Positions 16,827 to 25,852 of a stretch of DNA of 64,000 nt are shown here, one piece after another. The notes under the pieces were generated by a model. It did not search any database and was not told the origin of the DNA. It saw nothing but the letters and a program-made list of their open reading frames with translations. Position 1 is the stretch's first letter. Every line of letters starts with the position of its first letter. Source of the stretch: Clostridium guangxiense (GTDB taxonomy: Bacteria > Bacillota > Clostridia > Clostridiales > Clostridiaceae); the NCBI RefSeq assembly GCF_021043395.1, contig NZ_JAJNKE010000008.1, forward strand, positions 1-64,000, in the 5' to 3' direction. The translations under genes were made by a program, and so were the position numbers.

Positions 16827-16875
16827 GTCACAATTTATTTATAGAATGATCTTTATGATATTAATAAATTGTGAC
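16827..16875 (+). promoter_or_regulatory. Long inverted repeat abutting the pilin ribosome site
   Basis: A perfect 13-bp inverted repeat, GTCACAATTTATT (16827-16839) and AATAAATTGTGAC (16863-16875), ends one base before the AGGAGG of the pilin gene. It has no T tract, so it is not a simple terminator. It could stabilise the pilin mRNA 5' end or act as an operator. Confidence 0.45.
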
Positions 16876-16890
16876 AGGAGGCAGCAATAA

Positions 16891-17271
16891 ATGGCTTTAC
16901 ACTTAAAAAATACAAAAAAGGGATTTACATTAATAGAATTAATTGCGGTGGTATCAATTATAATGATTCTTGCCTTGTTATTAGTGCCAAATGTAATTGG
17001 ATACATAAATAAATCAAAGATAGCGGTTGTTAAAAATGATGCTAAAACAGTCCTAAATGTAATTAAAACCGCCAGAGCTTCTTCACCAGATTCTGAAAAT
17101 ATAGCAACTTATGATGATGCGGTGGATAATTCAAAAGGAGGAGACTCAGCTTTTAAAACTTCTAAGGATCCAGCAGCAAATTTAAAAAACGCCGACGAAA
17201 ATGAATTGCAAGCTATTATCGATAATAATAGTTCTAATTGGGATATATATAAAGAATACTATGGCAACTGA
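16891..17271 (+). CDS. Type IV pilin (major-type), copy 1
   Basis: 126-residue prepilin: a short basic leader, cleavage site KKG/FTLIE (after Gly11) with Glu at position 5 of the mature protein, then about 20 hydrophobic residues. The first 60 residues closely match the pilin at 22077 (shared LVPN, GY and NKSKIA elements and the block DAKTVLNVI). The C-terminal part is short and acidic and has no Cys pair. AGGAGGC lies 8 bp before the ATG. It is separated from the main pilus operon by one reverse gene and its 3' end is only 16 bp from it. Confidence 0.9.
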   Translation: MALHLKNTKKGFTLIELIAVVSIIMILALLLVPNVIGYINKSKIAVVKNDAKTVLNVIKTARASSPDSENIATYDDAVDNSKGGDSAFKTSKDPAANLKNADENELQAIIDNNSSNWDIYKEYYGN

Positions 17272-17287
17272 TTAAAAAAGATCTTAT

Positions 17288-18808
17288 TTATTCAAAAAAT
17301 TCATTTCTATTTATTGCATTTTTAAGATTGGTTTTATTTACCTTCAAAATAATGTAGTAAGGGTCCTCATATACAGAACTCACTATATTCGTTCTTTTTA
17401 TTATTCGTATATTCATATAGTCTTTTTTCATAAAAATAAAATCAATATTGTAATTTTTTAAAACAGACAGCATTTGCCTATAATCATTAGTAGCGTTACC
17501 TTGGTCGATAAAGGAATTAGTTTTATTAAAACCATTGATAAATATATCGGTTCGACTATCAACAAAAGTTGGAATCCCCCTAAAAATTAAGTAAGGACTT
17601 GTATTATAGTCATTAAATATTTTGGAATTTTTAATTTTAGGATTATTGTTTATGTAGGTGCAAGCATCTATAGGATATTGAGAGTTATACAAAGTAATTG
17701 AATAATTTTGATGTTTTATAAATAATTTATTTGTATAGTCATCAAGAAAAGCTACTGAAGCAAAAAAACACAGAGTTAATACTAAAGCGTAAAAAGTATT
17801 TATAATTATCTTCTCTTTTGATTTTTTAAATTTATCCTCTAAAAATTTTATAGTAATATTAGGCTTATAGTATAATTTGCAAAATTTCCATATGCTTTCT
17901 TCAAAGAAAGGACATATGACAGCAGGAAGCAGCATAAATAATACAAGTATTTGCCTTACGGCAGTTATAGACAAAAAAATGAGCCCGCCAGAAAAAATAA
18001 CATTTCTTAGCGATATATTAGAAAGCCAGTATATGAGAACACTTAGAATTATAACTAGGAGCAGCATTTTGTAATTATAAATTTGAGTATAATTCCATTC
18101 AGAAATTTTAGGAGTACCCTTAAAAGAAGAAAAAAGATTAAAATCATATAAATATAGATTGTAGGTGTATGGATTTATTAATATGCATATAAATGCTGCA
18201 ATAAAGTATTTATAGTGTTTAAAAAGTGTATAGCATCCCAATATAAATAGATATAATGGATAAACTCCACCCTGGATATTTATTCCTAAGACTAAAACTA
18301 TAAGGCTTGGCATAAATTTTTTATTTTCAAGTAATATGCAAAAAGTTAGAAGCATAATTCGAGTTAACATCATTGGTCTAAAAGACATAGTATAAAAACT
18401 AAAAAGTACGTAAAAATATAAACATATAAGAGATAAGAAAAAATTTTTGCAGCGTTTAAAAGAATATATGTATACTAAAATTGATGATGCAACATTAAAT
18501 AATCCCATAAATATTGTAACGGAGGTAAAGCCATTTATAGAATAAATTAAATAAGCAATTATTCCAAAAAGCCATTCGTGATTTATCCACTTAAGATTTT
18601 TTTCAAGACCATACCATGAAAATACAGCATTTTTAGGTATAAATCCATTTTTTAAAATGTACTCTCCAGATTTTATATGCCAAAAACCATCATTTATAAC
18701 ATTAAAATTAGAACCAATACAAAAGGAAGTTATAATGCCTATTATAAACAGTAAACTTAGTATTAACTTACCATTTGAAGCTTTATTATTTAAAAATTTG
18801 TAATGCAA
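17288..18808 (-). CDS. Polytopic membrane protein, GT-C glycosyltransferase-like
   Basis: 506 residues with about ten membrane segments in the first 350 residues and a soluble C-terminal domain of about 130. The first outer loop has INDGFWHIKSGEYI and later KWINHEWLFG, a pattern I associate with GT-C-fold membrane proteins in which an acidic residue of the first loop is catalytic. Assignment to glycosyl transfer is inference. It lies inside the pilus cluster in reverse orientation, converging on pilin copy 1. AAGGGGG precedes the ATG on the minus strand. Confidence 0.6.
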   Translation of the reverse strand: MHYKFLNNKASNGKLILSLLFIIGIITSFCIGSNFNVINDGFWHIKSGEYILKNGFIPKNAVFSWYGLEKNLKWINHEWLFGIIAYLIYSINGFTSVTIFMGLFNVASSILVYIYSFKRCKNFFLSLICLYFYVLFSFYTMSFRPMMLTRIMLLTFCILLENKKFMPSLIVLVLGINIQGGVYPLYLFILGCYTLFKHYKYFIAAFICILINPYTYNLYLYDFNLFSSFKGTPKISEWNYTQIYNYKMLLLVIILSVLIYWLSNISLRNVIFSGGLIFLSITAVRQILVLFMLLPAVICPFFEESIWKFCKLYYKPNITIKFLEDKFKKSKEKIIINTFYALVLTLCFFASVAFLDDYTNKLFIKHQNYSITLYNSQYPIDACTYINNNPKIKNSKIFNDYNTSPYLIFRGIPTFVDSRTDIFINGFNKTNSFIDQGNATNDYRQMLSVLKNYNIDFIFMKKDYMNIRIIKRTNIVSSVYEDPYYIILKVNKTNLKNAINRNEFFE

Positions 18809-19040
18809 AATTATTACCCCCTTATTTCAACAATACAACTATAATATAGTATTATACTGTAAAAAACAATACAAAATTTAATAAAAAATGTAATAAATGT
18901 ATATAACGTATATTATATGGTTGTAAATAAAAATATAAAGATATATAATAAAAATATGGAATAAAATTCATTCTATGTAATAACAAAGAAATATTATTTT
19001 AAATACAATTAAATTACATATAGTACTGGGGATGAAATAT

Positions 19041-20729
19041 GTGGCAAGTAAAAAGCTTGGTGATTTATTAGTTGATTACGGAATAATAACTAAAGAGCAG
19101 CTTGAAAGCGCACTTAAAAAGCAAAAATATAGGGGAAAAAGAATTGGAGAAATATTGGTAAGTGAAAAAATTGTTACAGAGGATGAAATAGTTGACGTTC
19201 TTCAAATGCAAACAGGAATACCAAAAGCTTATTTTGATGAATATTTTGTTGATAAAAAAGCAGTATTAACTATACCAGAAGGACTTGCACAAAAGTATAA
19301 TTTAATTCCAATATCATTTAATGGGGACAAGCTAAATGTTGCCATGAGTGATCCCATGAATATGTTTGCTTTGGATGATGTAAGAATAGCCTCCGGTTAT
19401 GAAGTTGTACCTATGATTGCTACATCAACACAAATTAGAAGAGCTATTGAAACTTATTATACATCACAAAAGATTGAAAAAGCAGCAGCGGAAGCAACAA
19501 AAAATTATAATATAAGCCCTAAGGAAATAGATGACAATGAAGCTGGCATTTCTAGAGAAAATGTAAACGAAGCGCCTATAGTAAAACTCGTTGATTTTAT
19601 AATAAGAGAAGCGGTAAGGCTGCAAAGCAGTGATATTCATATAGAGCCTTTTGAAAAATACATAAGGGTAAGATATAGAATTGATGGCGAGCTTCACGAA
19701 AAGCAAAAAATTCAAACACAATCATTGCAGGCGATAATGACACGTATAAAAATAATATCCAATTTAAATATTGCAGAAAAAAGGCTTCCACAAGACGGAA
19801 GAATGAAGGTTTTTATAGATGGAAAAAACATTGATTTAAGAGTATCTATTTTGCCAACTATTTTTGGTGAAAAGGCAGTAATAAGAATCTTAAAAAATGA
19901 CAGTAAAAATATAAGTAAAGAAAAGTTAGGTATGGGCAAAGAAAGTATGCAAAAGCTAGAAAATATAATTAAAAGCCCATATGGAATTATACTTACAACA
20001 GGACCAACGGGAAGCGGAAAATCTACAACTCTTTATGCCATATTAAAAGAACTTAATGATGAACACAGAAATATAGTTACTGTTGAAGATCCAGTTGAGT
20101 ACATGATGGAAGGTATAAATCAGGTTAATGTTAATGTAAAAGCTGGACTTACTTTTTCAAGTGGGTTAAGAGCAATCTTAAGGCAGGACCCAGATATAAT
20201 AATGATTGGAGAAATGCGAGACAATGAAACGGCTGAAATTGCGGTAAGGGCAGCAATAACAGGACATCTGGTTTTAAGCACAATACATACTAATGGGGCG
20301 GCAGCTTCAATAATACGTCTTTTTGATATGGGAATTCAACCATATCTTGTGGCAAATTCACTAAGTGGAATAATAGCTCAAAGACTTGTTAAACGTATAT
20401 GTCCTAATTGTAGGGAAGAGTATGAAGCAAAAGCTTATGAAAAAAAAATATTAGGAATTGATAACAGTAGAAAAATAATTTTATATAGGGGAAAAGGGTG
20501 CCCTAAATGTAATGGAACTGGATATTTAGGTAGAACTGGAGTTTATGAGATAATGGAGATAACAAAAGAAATGAGAGATAAAATAGTAGAAAATCCTGAT
20601 ATCGATTTCATTGAAAGGCAAGCAATAGAAAATGGTATGAGCACTATAAGAAGTTCTTGTGAGAAGTTGGTTTATGAGGGGAAAACTACTATAGATGAAT
20701 TGATAAAAATAGCATTCTTAGGCAATTAG
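19041..20729 (+). CDS. pilB: Type IV pilus assembly ATPase PilB (GspE family)
   Basis: Hexameric cytoplasmic motor that drives pilus extension. Domains: N-terminal MshEN/GspE-N region (about 1-150), Walker A GPTGSGKST (about 321-329), Asp/His boxes and Walker B IMIGEMRD, and the zinc tetracysteine CPNC ... CPKC typical of PilB/GspE and absent from PilT. GTG at 19041 is preferred because GGGGAT sits 7 bp upstream; the ATG at 19032 directly abuts that site. It heads the main pilus operon. No PilT-type retraction ATPase is in the window. Confidence 0.93.
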   Translation: MASKKLGDLLVDYGIITKEQLESALKKQKYRGKRIGEILVSEKIVTEDEIVDVLQMQTGIPKAYFDEYFVDKKAVLTIPEGLAQKYNLIPISFNGDKLNVAMSDPMNMFALDDVRIASGYEVVPMIATSTQIRRAIETYYTSQKIEKAAAEATKNYNISPKEIDDNEAGISRENVNEAPIVKLVDFIIREAVRLQSSDIHIEPFEKYIRVRYRIDGELHEKQKIQTQSLQAIMTRIKIISNLNIAEKRLPQDGRMKVFIDGKNIDLRVSILPTIFGEKAVIRILKNDSKNISKEKLGMGKESMQKLENIIKSPYGIILTTGPTGSGKSTTLYAILKELNDEHRNIVTVEDPVEYMMEGINQVNVNVKAGLTFSSGLRAILRQDPDIIMIGEMRDNETAEIAVRAAITGHLVLSTIHTNGAAASIIRLFDMGIQPYLVANSLSGIIAQRLVKRICPNCREEYEAKAYEKKILGIDNSRKIILYRGKGCPKCNGTGYLGRTGVYEIMEITKEMRDKIVENPDIDFIERQAIENGMSTIRSSCEKLVYEGKTTIDELIKIAFLGN

Positions 20730-20743
20730 TAGGGGGGAAGTTG

Positions 20744-21994
20744 ATGTCTGTATACTTGTATGAGGCTAAAACAATAAAAGGAACGATTGAAAATGGAAGA
20801 ATAGAAGGAGAAGATGAAAATGAGGTTGCAACTTATTTAAGAAAAAAGAATTGTTGGCTTGTTTCAATTAGAGAAGAAAATGAATCAGGATTAAATGCAG
20901 ATATAGATATGTTTTCAAAAATAAGTATAAAAGATATATCTATATTTTGCAGACAGCTTTCCTATACTTTAAATGCTGGGATAAGCTTAAATAGAGCTCT
21001 TAATATTGTAGAACAGCAAACTGAAAATAAAAGATTGAAAAAAGCAACAATAAAGATTTTTGAGGATGTTGAACGTGGAAAAGGGCTAGCTGAAGCTATG
21101 AAGAAAAATAAAGAGTATCCAGATCTTCTTGTTAGTATGGTGGCAGCAGGAGAAGCTAGTGGAACTCTTGATTTAATCATGACTAGGATGGCTGATTATT
21201 ATTACAGTGAATATAAGCAGTGGCAAAAAGTTAAACAAGCACTTACATATCCAATAATAGTTGCTATATTTGCTTTCCTTATAGTAAACTTCTTGGCAAT
21301 TAAAATACTTCCAATGCTTATAACGAATATTGTAAGTATTTCGGGTAAGAATGAAATACCATGGCCAACTAAAGTTTCAATTGGTTTTAGTAACTTAGTT
21401 ACACACAATTTTATTCTTATAATTATTTGTGCTGTAGCTCTGGTGATTTTATTTAAAATAGCTAGAAAATACAGCGTTAATATTAAAAACATAGATAAAT
21501 TAAAGCTTAAGTTGCCAGTCGTGGGAAAGCTTAGCTATAAAGTAGTAACTTCTAGATTTGCTAGAACTTTTGGAATGCTTGTATCAAGCGGTATACCTCT
21601 TATAAAAAGTATGGATATATGCGGTGAAATAGTTAATAACAAATTTATAGAAAATTCTCTTGAAGAAGTTAAGGACTATGTCAAAAAGGGTTCAAGTATA
21701 GGCAGTGTTTTAGAAGAAAAAAAGCTTTTTCCTCCAATGTTAACGCAGATGATAAAAATAGGAGAGGAATCTGGAAATCTGGAGGATGTTTTGAAGAAAG
21801 TAGCTGAATTTTATGATGGAGAAGTTGAAACAGCTGTAGCACAGCTTACGACAATGATTGAACCCTTGATAATTGTTGTACTAGCATTTGTTGTGGGCTT
21901 TATAGTTTTGTCTATAATCTTGCCTATTTTTCAAATGTACAATGACACATCAAGTTTAGGAATAATAATGCATATGGCAGGTTCATATTTATAA
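20744..21994 (+). CDS. pilC: Type IV pilus inner-membrane platform PilC (GspF family)
   Basis: 416 residues with two GspF domains (about 70-190 and 270-395) and three membrane segments. Typical blocks are FCRQLSYTLNAGISLNRAL and SRFARTFGMLVSSGIPLIKS. It couples the PilB motor to pilin insertion. ATG 20744 is chosen 6 bp after GGGGGGAAG; a TTG immediately before it is too close. It lies 14 bp after pilB. Confidence 0.94.
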   Translation: MSVYLYEAKTIKGTIENGRIEGEDENEVATYLRKKNCWLVSIREENESGLNADIDMFSKISIKDISIFCRQLSYTLNAGISLNRALNIVEQQTENKRLKKATIKIFEDVERGKGLAEAMKKNKEYPDLLVSMVAAGEASGTLDLIMTRMADYYYSEYKQWQKVKQALTYPIIVAIFAFLIVNFLAIKILPMLITNIVSISGKNEIPWPTKVSIGFSNLVTHNFILIIICAVALVILFKIARKYSVNIKNIDKLKLKLPVVGKLSYKVVTSRFARTFGMLVSSGIPLIKSMDICGEIVNNKFIENSLEEVKDYVKKGSSIGSVLEEKKLFPPMLTQMIKIGEESGNLEDVLKKVAEFYDGEVETAVAQLTTMIEPLIIVVLAFVVGFIVLSIILPIFQMYNDTSSLGIIMHMAGSYL

Positions 21995-22076
21995 TTTTAT
22001 AAAAATGAAGGAGGGAAGTGTAAATTATTTTATTTGAATCTGTTTTAATATAAATATATAAATAGGGGGAATTTGT

Positions 22077-22457
22077 ATGAAAATAATTAGAAAAAGAAAA
22101 AAGAAAGGTTTTACACTAATTGAGCTTATTGCTGTTGTTGCAATTTTGCTAATTCTCGCAGTAATTTTAGTGCCTAACATTGTAGGCTATGTAAATAAAT
22201 CAAAAATAGCAACAGTAAAAAGTGATGCTAAAACTGTACTCAATGTAATAAGAACAGCTAAGGCAGATTCGGATACTCCTGATAGTATTACTACTTATGC
22301 TCAAGCTATTGCAGCTAATAATGATTTAGCTCCATCAACTGCTGTTCCGACACCTTTGACTACTATGACAGAAAATGAACTTCAAAAAGATATAATTGAC
22401 AATAGCAGTACATCTTGGGGTAATTATTCAGCATATAATACGACTTCAAGTAATTAA
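22077..22457 (+). CDS. Type IV pilin (major-type), copy 2
   Basis: 126-residue prepilin with leader MKIIRKRKKKG, cleavage before FTLIE, Glu at mature position 5 and a hydrophobic helix. It is a paralogue of the pilin at 16891 with the same length; the variable part (after about residue 65) is Thr/Ala/Ser-rich and diverged. It follows pilC by 82 bp, with TAGGGGGAA as ribosome site. Strong hairpins follow it, so its mRNA may be made in excess over downstream genes. Confidence 0.92.
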   Translation: MKIIRKRKKKGFTLIELIAVVAILLILAVILVPNIVGYVNKSKIATVKSDAKTVLNVIRTAKADSDTPDSITTYAQAIAANNDLAPSTAVPTPLTTMTENELQKDIIDNSSTSWGNYSAYNTTSSN

Positions 22458-22569
22458 TTCGAAGTAATCATTAAAAAGGCATAAGTTTTTATATATCTAT
22501 AAACTGGCAAATATATGTTTTTACAAACTAATATTTGTATTACGGCGAAGTATAGTTTAATTATCCAAA

Positions 22570-22608
22570 ATCAAGTGACAAGTAATCATTTTTAACTTGT
22601 TACTTGAT
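22570..22608 (+). other. Stem-loop downstream of pilin copy 2
   Basis: ATCAAGTGACAAGT (22570-22583) pairs with ACTTGTTACTTGAT (22595-22608), 14 pairs with one G-U. There is no T run after it, so partial termination or 3'-end protection of the pilin message is more likely than full termination. Confidence 0.5.
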
Positions 22609-22674
22609 ATAGATAAACTGCTTGAAATATTAAAATTAGTAAGAAGTTTTTAGCGGTATTTAACTTTATTTGAA

Positions 22675-22701
22675 GCTAGTGCACAATTATTGTGTGCTGG
22701 C
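22675..22701 (+). promoter_or_regulatory. Stem-loop before pilD
   Basis: GCTAGTGCACA (22675-22685) pairs with TGTGTGCTGGC (22691-22701), 11 pairs with three G-U. It contains the dyad ACAATTATTGT (22683-22693), which recurs at 23510-23520 upstream of pilM. It ends 18 bp before AGGAGG of pilD. Confidence 0.4.
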
Positions 22702-22728
22702 ATTGTTAACTTATATTAGGAGGCTACT

Positions 22729-23502
22729 ATGTTTATCATATACTTATTTGTTTTCATATTTGGTACTGTCATTGGAAGCTTTTTGAATGTGTGCATATTT
22801 AGAATACCACTAGGGCAGTCTATAGCTTTTCCACCTTCACATTGTATGGAGTGTGGAAAAAGGTTAAAGTGGTATGATATGTTTCCAATAATAAGCTGGA
22901 TAATTTTAAAGGGAAAATGTAGATTTTGCGGAAGTGAAATTTCTTATAGATATCCATTAGTTGAAGTTATATCGGGGATTATTTTTTTATTTGTTTATTT
23001 AAAATATGGAATTAGCTTTGAAACAATTAAATATTTAGCATTTGTTTCACTGATAATTGTTATAGGACTTATAGATTTAGATACAACGGATGTTTATACT
23101 TCGACTATAATTATAGGAATAGTAGGTGCTGCAATTTTAATTTTATCAGAGTACATTTTATATAAAGTAAATTTAAATACTAGTTTTTCTATTATGGATT
23201 ACATTTTAGGAGGAATAATCGGAGCAGGTTTTATTTTACTTATAATATTTTTCACTCATGGAATGGGAAGCGGAGATGCTGAAATATGCCTTGTTTGTGG
23301 ACTTTTTTTAGGAAGTAAAAGTGTAATTTTTATGCTGCTTTTATCTGTAGTCATTGGAGGAATAGTAGGAATTTCACTGGTACTACTTGGAAAAAGAAAA
23401 AGAACGGACTACATACCATTCGGACCATTTATAGCAGTTAGCGCTATTGTTTCCGTGCTATTTGGTCAAGGAATAGTTAATTGGTACCTTGGGATGCTGT
23501 AA
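22729..23502 (+). CDS. pilD: Type IV prepilin peptidase/N-methyltransferase
   Basis: Membrane aspartyl protease that cleaves prepilin leaders and methylates the new N-terminus. The cytoplasmic zinc site has CxxC pairs Cys39/42 and Cys64/67. Catalytic acids are in GLIDLD (Asp116/118) and the GxGD motif GSGD (Asp183). Seven or eight membrane segments, 257 residues. AGGAGG precedes the ATG. It would process all five prepilin-like proteins in this cluster. Confidence 0.95.
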   Translation: MFIIYLFVFIFGTVIGSFLNVCIFRIPLGQSIAFPPSHCMECGKRLKWYDMFPIISWIILKGKCRFCGSEISYRYPLVEVISGIIFLFVYLKYGISFETIKYLAFVSLIIVIGLIDLDTTDVYTSTIIIGIVGAAILILSEYILYKVNLNTSFSIMDYILGGIIGAGFILLIIFFTHGMGSGDAEICLVCGLFLGSKSVIFMLLLSVVIGGIVGISLVLLGKRKRTDYIPFGPFIAVSAIVSVLFGQGIVNWYLGML

Positions 23503-23509
23503 GTAGTTC

Positions 23510-23560
23510 ACAATTATTGTATCAAAATGCCGTGTGTTAAGGCATCATGATGCATATGCA
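23510..23560 (+). promoter_or_regulatory. Palindrome-dense leader before pilM
   Basis: Holds ACAATTATTGT (23510-23520), a small hairpin ATGCC/GGCAT (23527-23545), and the perfect palindromes GCATCATGATGC (23542-23553) and TGCATATGCA (23551-23560). Possible operator or mRNA structure; no known family recognised. Confidence 0.35.
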
Positions 23561-23607
23561 AATTGTTGCTGAGATAATTTCGCTATATATGATTGGGGGA
23601 AAGTTGT

Positions 23608-25209
23608 ATGGCAAAAAATACTATGGCTGTAGAGATAGAAAATAGATATATAAAAATAGTAATTGGAACTAGGGGAAAGATTTCAAAAAGCCAAATTTTA
23701 AACACGCCAAATGGAGCTATTGAAAATGATAGAATTGTTGATGTAGAAGCTGTTGCAAAAGTAATAAACGATTTTATAGAAATGAATAAAGTTGCTGTAG
23801 ATAATGTTATATACACGGTCCATGGTCAGGATACTATAATAAGGCATACAGAAATAGCCATAATGCAAGAGGTACAGGTTGGAAAGGCTGCCATAAGAGA
23901 AATAGGTCAGTATCTTCCAAGACAGGGGGTTAATTATTACATAGACTATCAGATTATAGATAAAGTAAATAATGATGAAAAGAAAATATATAAAGTTCTT
24001 GTTGCAGCAGTCCCGAGAGTTAAAATTAATGGATATGTTGAATTAACTAAAAAATTGGACATGAAACTCAAAGCAATAGATATACTTCCTATTAGTGTAT
24101 CTAGAACTTTTAAAAATTACTTTGAGAAAAGCGATGTAACAAGTGTTGGAATTATAGATATAGAAAATAAATTTAGCAGCATAGTTATACTAGACAGAGG
24201 AAAAATTTTTATTGAAAAAGAAGTTGATAAAGGCATATATAATGCAGTTGGGATAGTTGAGGATAAAATCCATAAGGATTATGAAGAAGCATATTCCTAT
24301 TTTATGTCTAAATTTAATTTTGCAAAACAAGATTATTCTGATGAAATATATGGAAATCTCAAAAATAATTTTGATGATATATTTAAGGCTTTTGATAGAG
24401 TTGTTAGGTTTTATACAGCTGGTAAAACGAAAAAAACTTTGGATAAAGTATTCATAGTAGGTGAAGGTGCAAAAATATATGGTATAGAAGCATATCTTCA
24501 AGATTTTATGGGGACAGATGTAACTACAGTAGAGGATCCAGAAAGCATAAAGTTAAAGGTTAACTTTCAAAATCAAAATAATTTTAATAATTATTTAAAT
24601 GTCTATGGTTCATTATTAAGGAAAGGCAAAAAGGAATTAAATTTAGTTCCTGACAATAAAAGAAAATATAAAATAAATATTTTAAGCTCTAGTTTTGCTA
24701 AGATAGTTGCAGCATCTTTAATGGTTGTATTTATTGCGGCATGTGTAATTCCAATAACTATAGCTCATATTTATTCTAGTAGGGAGAAAGATGATGAGTA
24801 TAAGCTTAAAGGATTTACAAATTTACAAGCTCAACATGATGTGCTTTTGAAAAAGATTAATACATATAACTCTAGAATAAAACTCGTAGATAAACTTACA
24901 AAAGGCAAAACAATGCTCAATGAAAAAATTCAGGATATAAATAAATACGTTCCATCAGATGTCAAATTTGATTCCATAGATTTTGATAAAAAAGGTGGAA
25001 TAATCATATCAGGAGAAACCACTAATAGTAAAGCACCAGCTGCATTAGTAGCCAATCTTCAAATGTCAGACACCTATAAAAATTCAAGACTTATCAAGGT
25101 GACAAATTCACAAGATAATAATTCAGGTAATAACAATGTTAGTAATGTTTATAAATTTACTATAGACTTAGGGGATGGTTTAAATGCAAAAAATAACGCA
25201 AAGGGATAA
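23608..25209 (+). CDS. PilM-PilN fusion, type IV pilus alignment subcomplex
   Basis: 533 residues. Residues 1 to about 345 are an actin-like PilM domain (ATPase fold, with IGIIDIENKFSSIVIL near residue 180). This is followed by one membrane segment (about 360-385), a coiled-coil stretch and a PilN-like periplasmic-type domain to the end. In most bacteria PilM and PilN are separate proteins that bind through the PilN N-terminus; here they are joined. ATG 23608 follows TGGGGGAA by 6 bp. It overlaps pilO by 26 bp. Confidence 0.83.
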   Translation: MAKNTMAVEIENRYIKIVIGTRGKISKSQILNTPNGAIENDRIVDVEAVAKVINDFIEMNKVAVDNVIYTVHGQDTIIRHTEIAIMQEVQVGKAAIREIGQYLPRQGVNYYIDYQIIDKVNNDEKKIYKVLVAAVPRVKINGYVELTKKLDMKLKAIDILPISVSRTFKNYFEKSDVTSVGIIDIENKFSSIVILDRGKIFIEKEVDKGIYNAVGIVEDKIHKDYEEAYSYFMSKFNFAKQDYSDEIYGNLKNNFDDIFKAFDRVVRFYTAGKTKKTLDKVFIVGEGAKIYGIEAYLQDFMGTDVTTVEDPESIKLKVNFQNQNNFNNYLNVYGSLLRKGKKELNLVPDNKRKYKINILSSSFAKIVAASLMVVFIAACVIPITIAHIYSSREKDDEYKLKGFTNLQAQHDVLLKKINTYNSRIKLVDKLTKGKTMLNEKIQDINKYVPSDVKFDSIDFDKKGGIIISGETTNSKAPAALVANLQMSDTYKNSRLIKVTNSQDNNSGNNNVSNVYKFTIDLGDGLNAKNNAKG

Positions 25210-25831
25210 AAAGATATTAATAGTTTTAGCGGCAGTTATTGTATTATTTGTATACTGTCAGTTTGTGCTTTTGCCATCATTAAAATCTATAAGCCAGAGT
25301 AAGAGCGCTATAAATGATTTAGAACTAAAGGAAAATCAAATGGAAATGACTAAACTACAAAATTTAACAATGAAGAAAAAGTTAAAAAAAATTACTGATG
25401 AATATAATGATTCACAAAGTAAGCTGCCGATAAATGAGAGAAATCCTGAAATTGAATACGATATACAAAATATAGCTGCAAATAGTAAGGTTACTGTTTC
25501 AAGTATGATCTTTGGTGATGTTAAACTGTTTGATGGATTTAGCAGCGATAAAAATGAGCAAATAGAGAGTAATAACTCTAAAAAAAATGGAGATTTAATG
25601 CAAATACCAGTAAATATAAGCGTAGTTGGCAATGATGAAGACAGCGTTATGTCATTTCTTAAAAGTATTGAATCAACCAATAGAATTTCAGAAATAGATA
25701 ATGCCAATATAATTTTAAATAGTGATGATTCTCAAAATAAAAAATTTACTCTCAGCGTAACGGTAAGCTATTTTTATATTGTAAGCAAGGATAAGAATAA
25801 TGTCCAATATAATTTTGGCTCTGGAAATTAA
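25184..25831 (+). CDS. PilO-like pilus assembly protein
   Basis: 215 residues: short cytoplasmic tail, one membrane segment (about 10-30), a coiled coil (about 35-75) and a ferredoxin-like C-terminal domain. This is the PilO layout, and its place directly after the PilM-PilN fusion supports it. GGGGATGG lies 7 bp before the ATG, inside the previous gene. It pairs with PilN to link motor and envelope. Sequence identity of PilO proteins is low, so the call leans on architecture and context. Confidence 0.8.
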   Translation: MQKITQRDKKILIVLAAVIVLFVYCQFVLLPSLKSISQSKSAINDLELKENQMEMTKLQNLTMKKKLKKITDEYNDSQSKLPINERNPEIEYDIQNIAANSKVTVSSMIFGDVKLFDGFSSDKNEQIESNNSKKNGDLMQIPVNISVVGNDEDSVMSFLKSIESTNRISEIDNANIILNSDDSQNKKFTLSVTVSYFYIVSKDKNNVQYNFGSGN

Positions 25832-25852
25832 CGATAGTATGAGGTGTATGTA

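Noticed and set aside
17877-18074. 65-residue plus-strand frame inside the reverse membrane-protein gene
   Set aside because: No ribosome site; lies wholly within a well-supported minus-strand gene.
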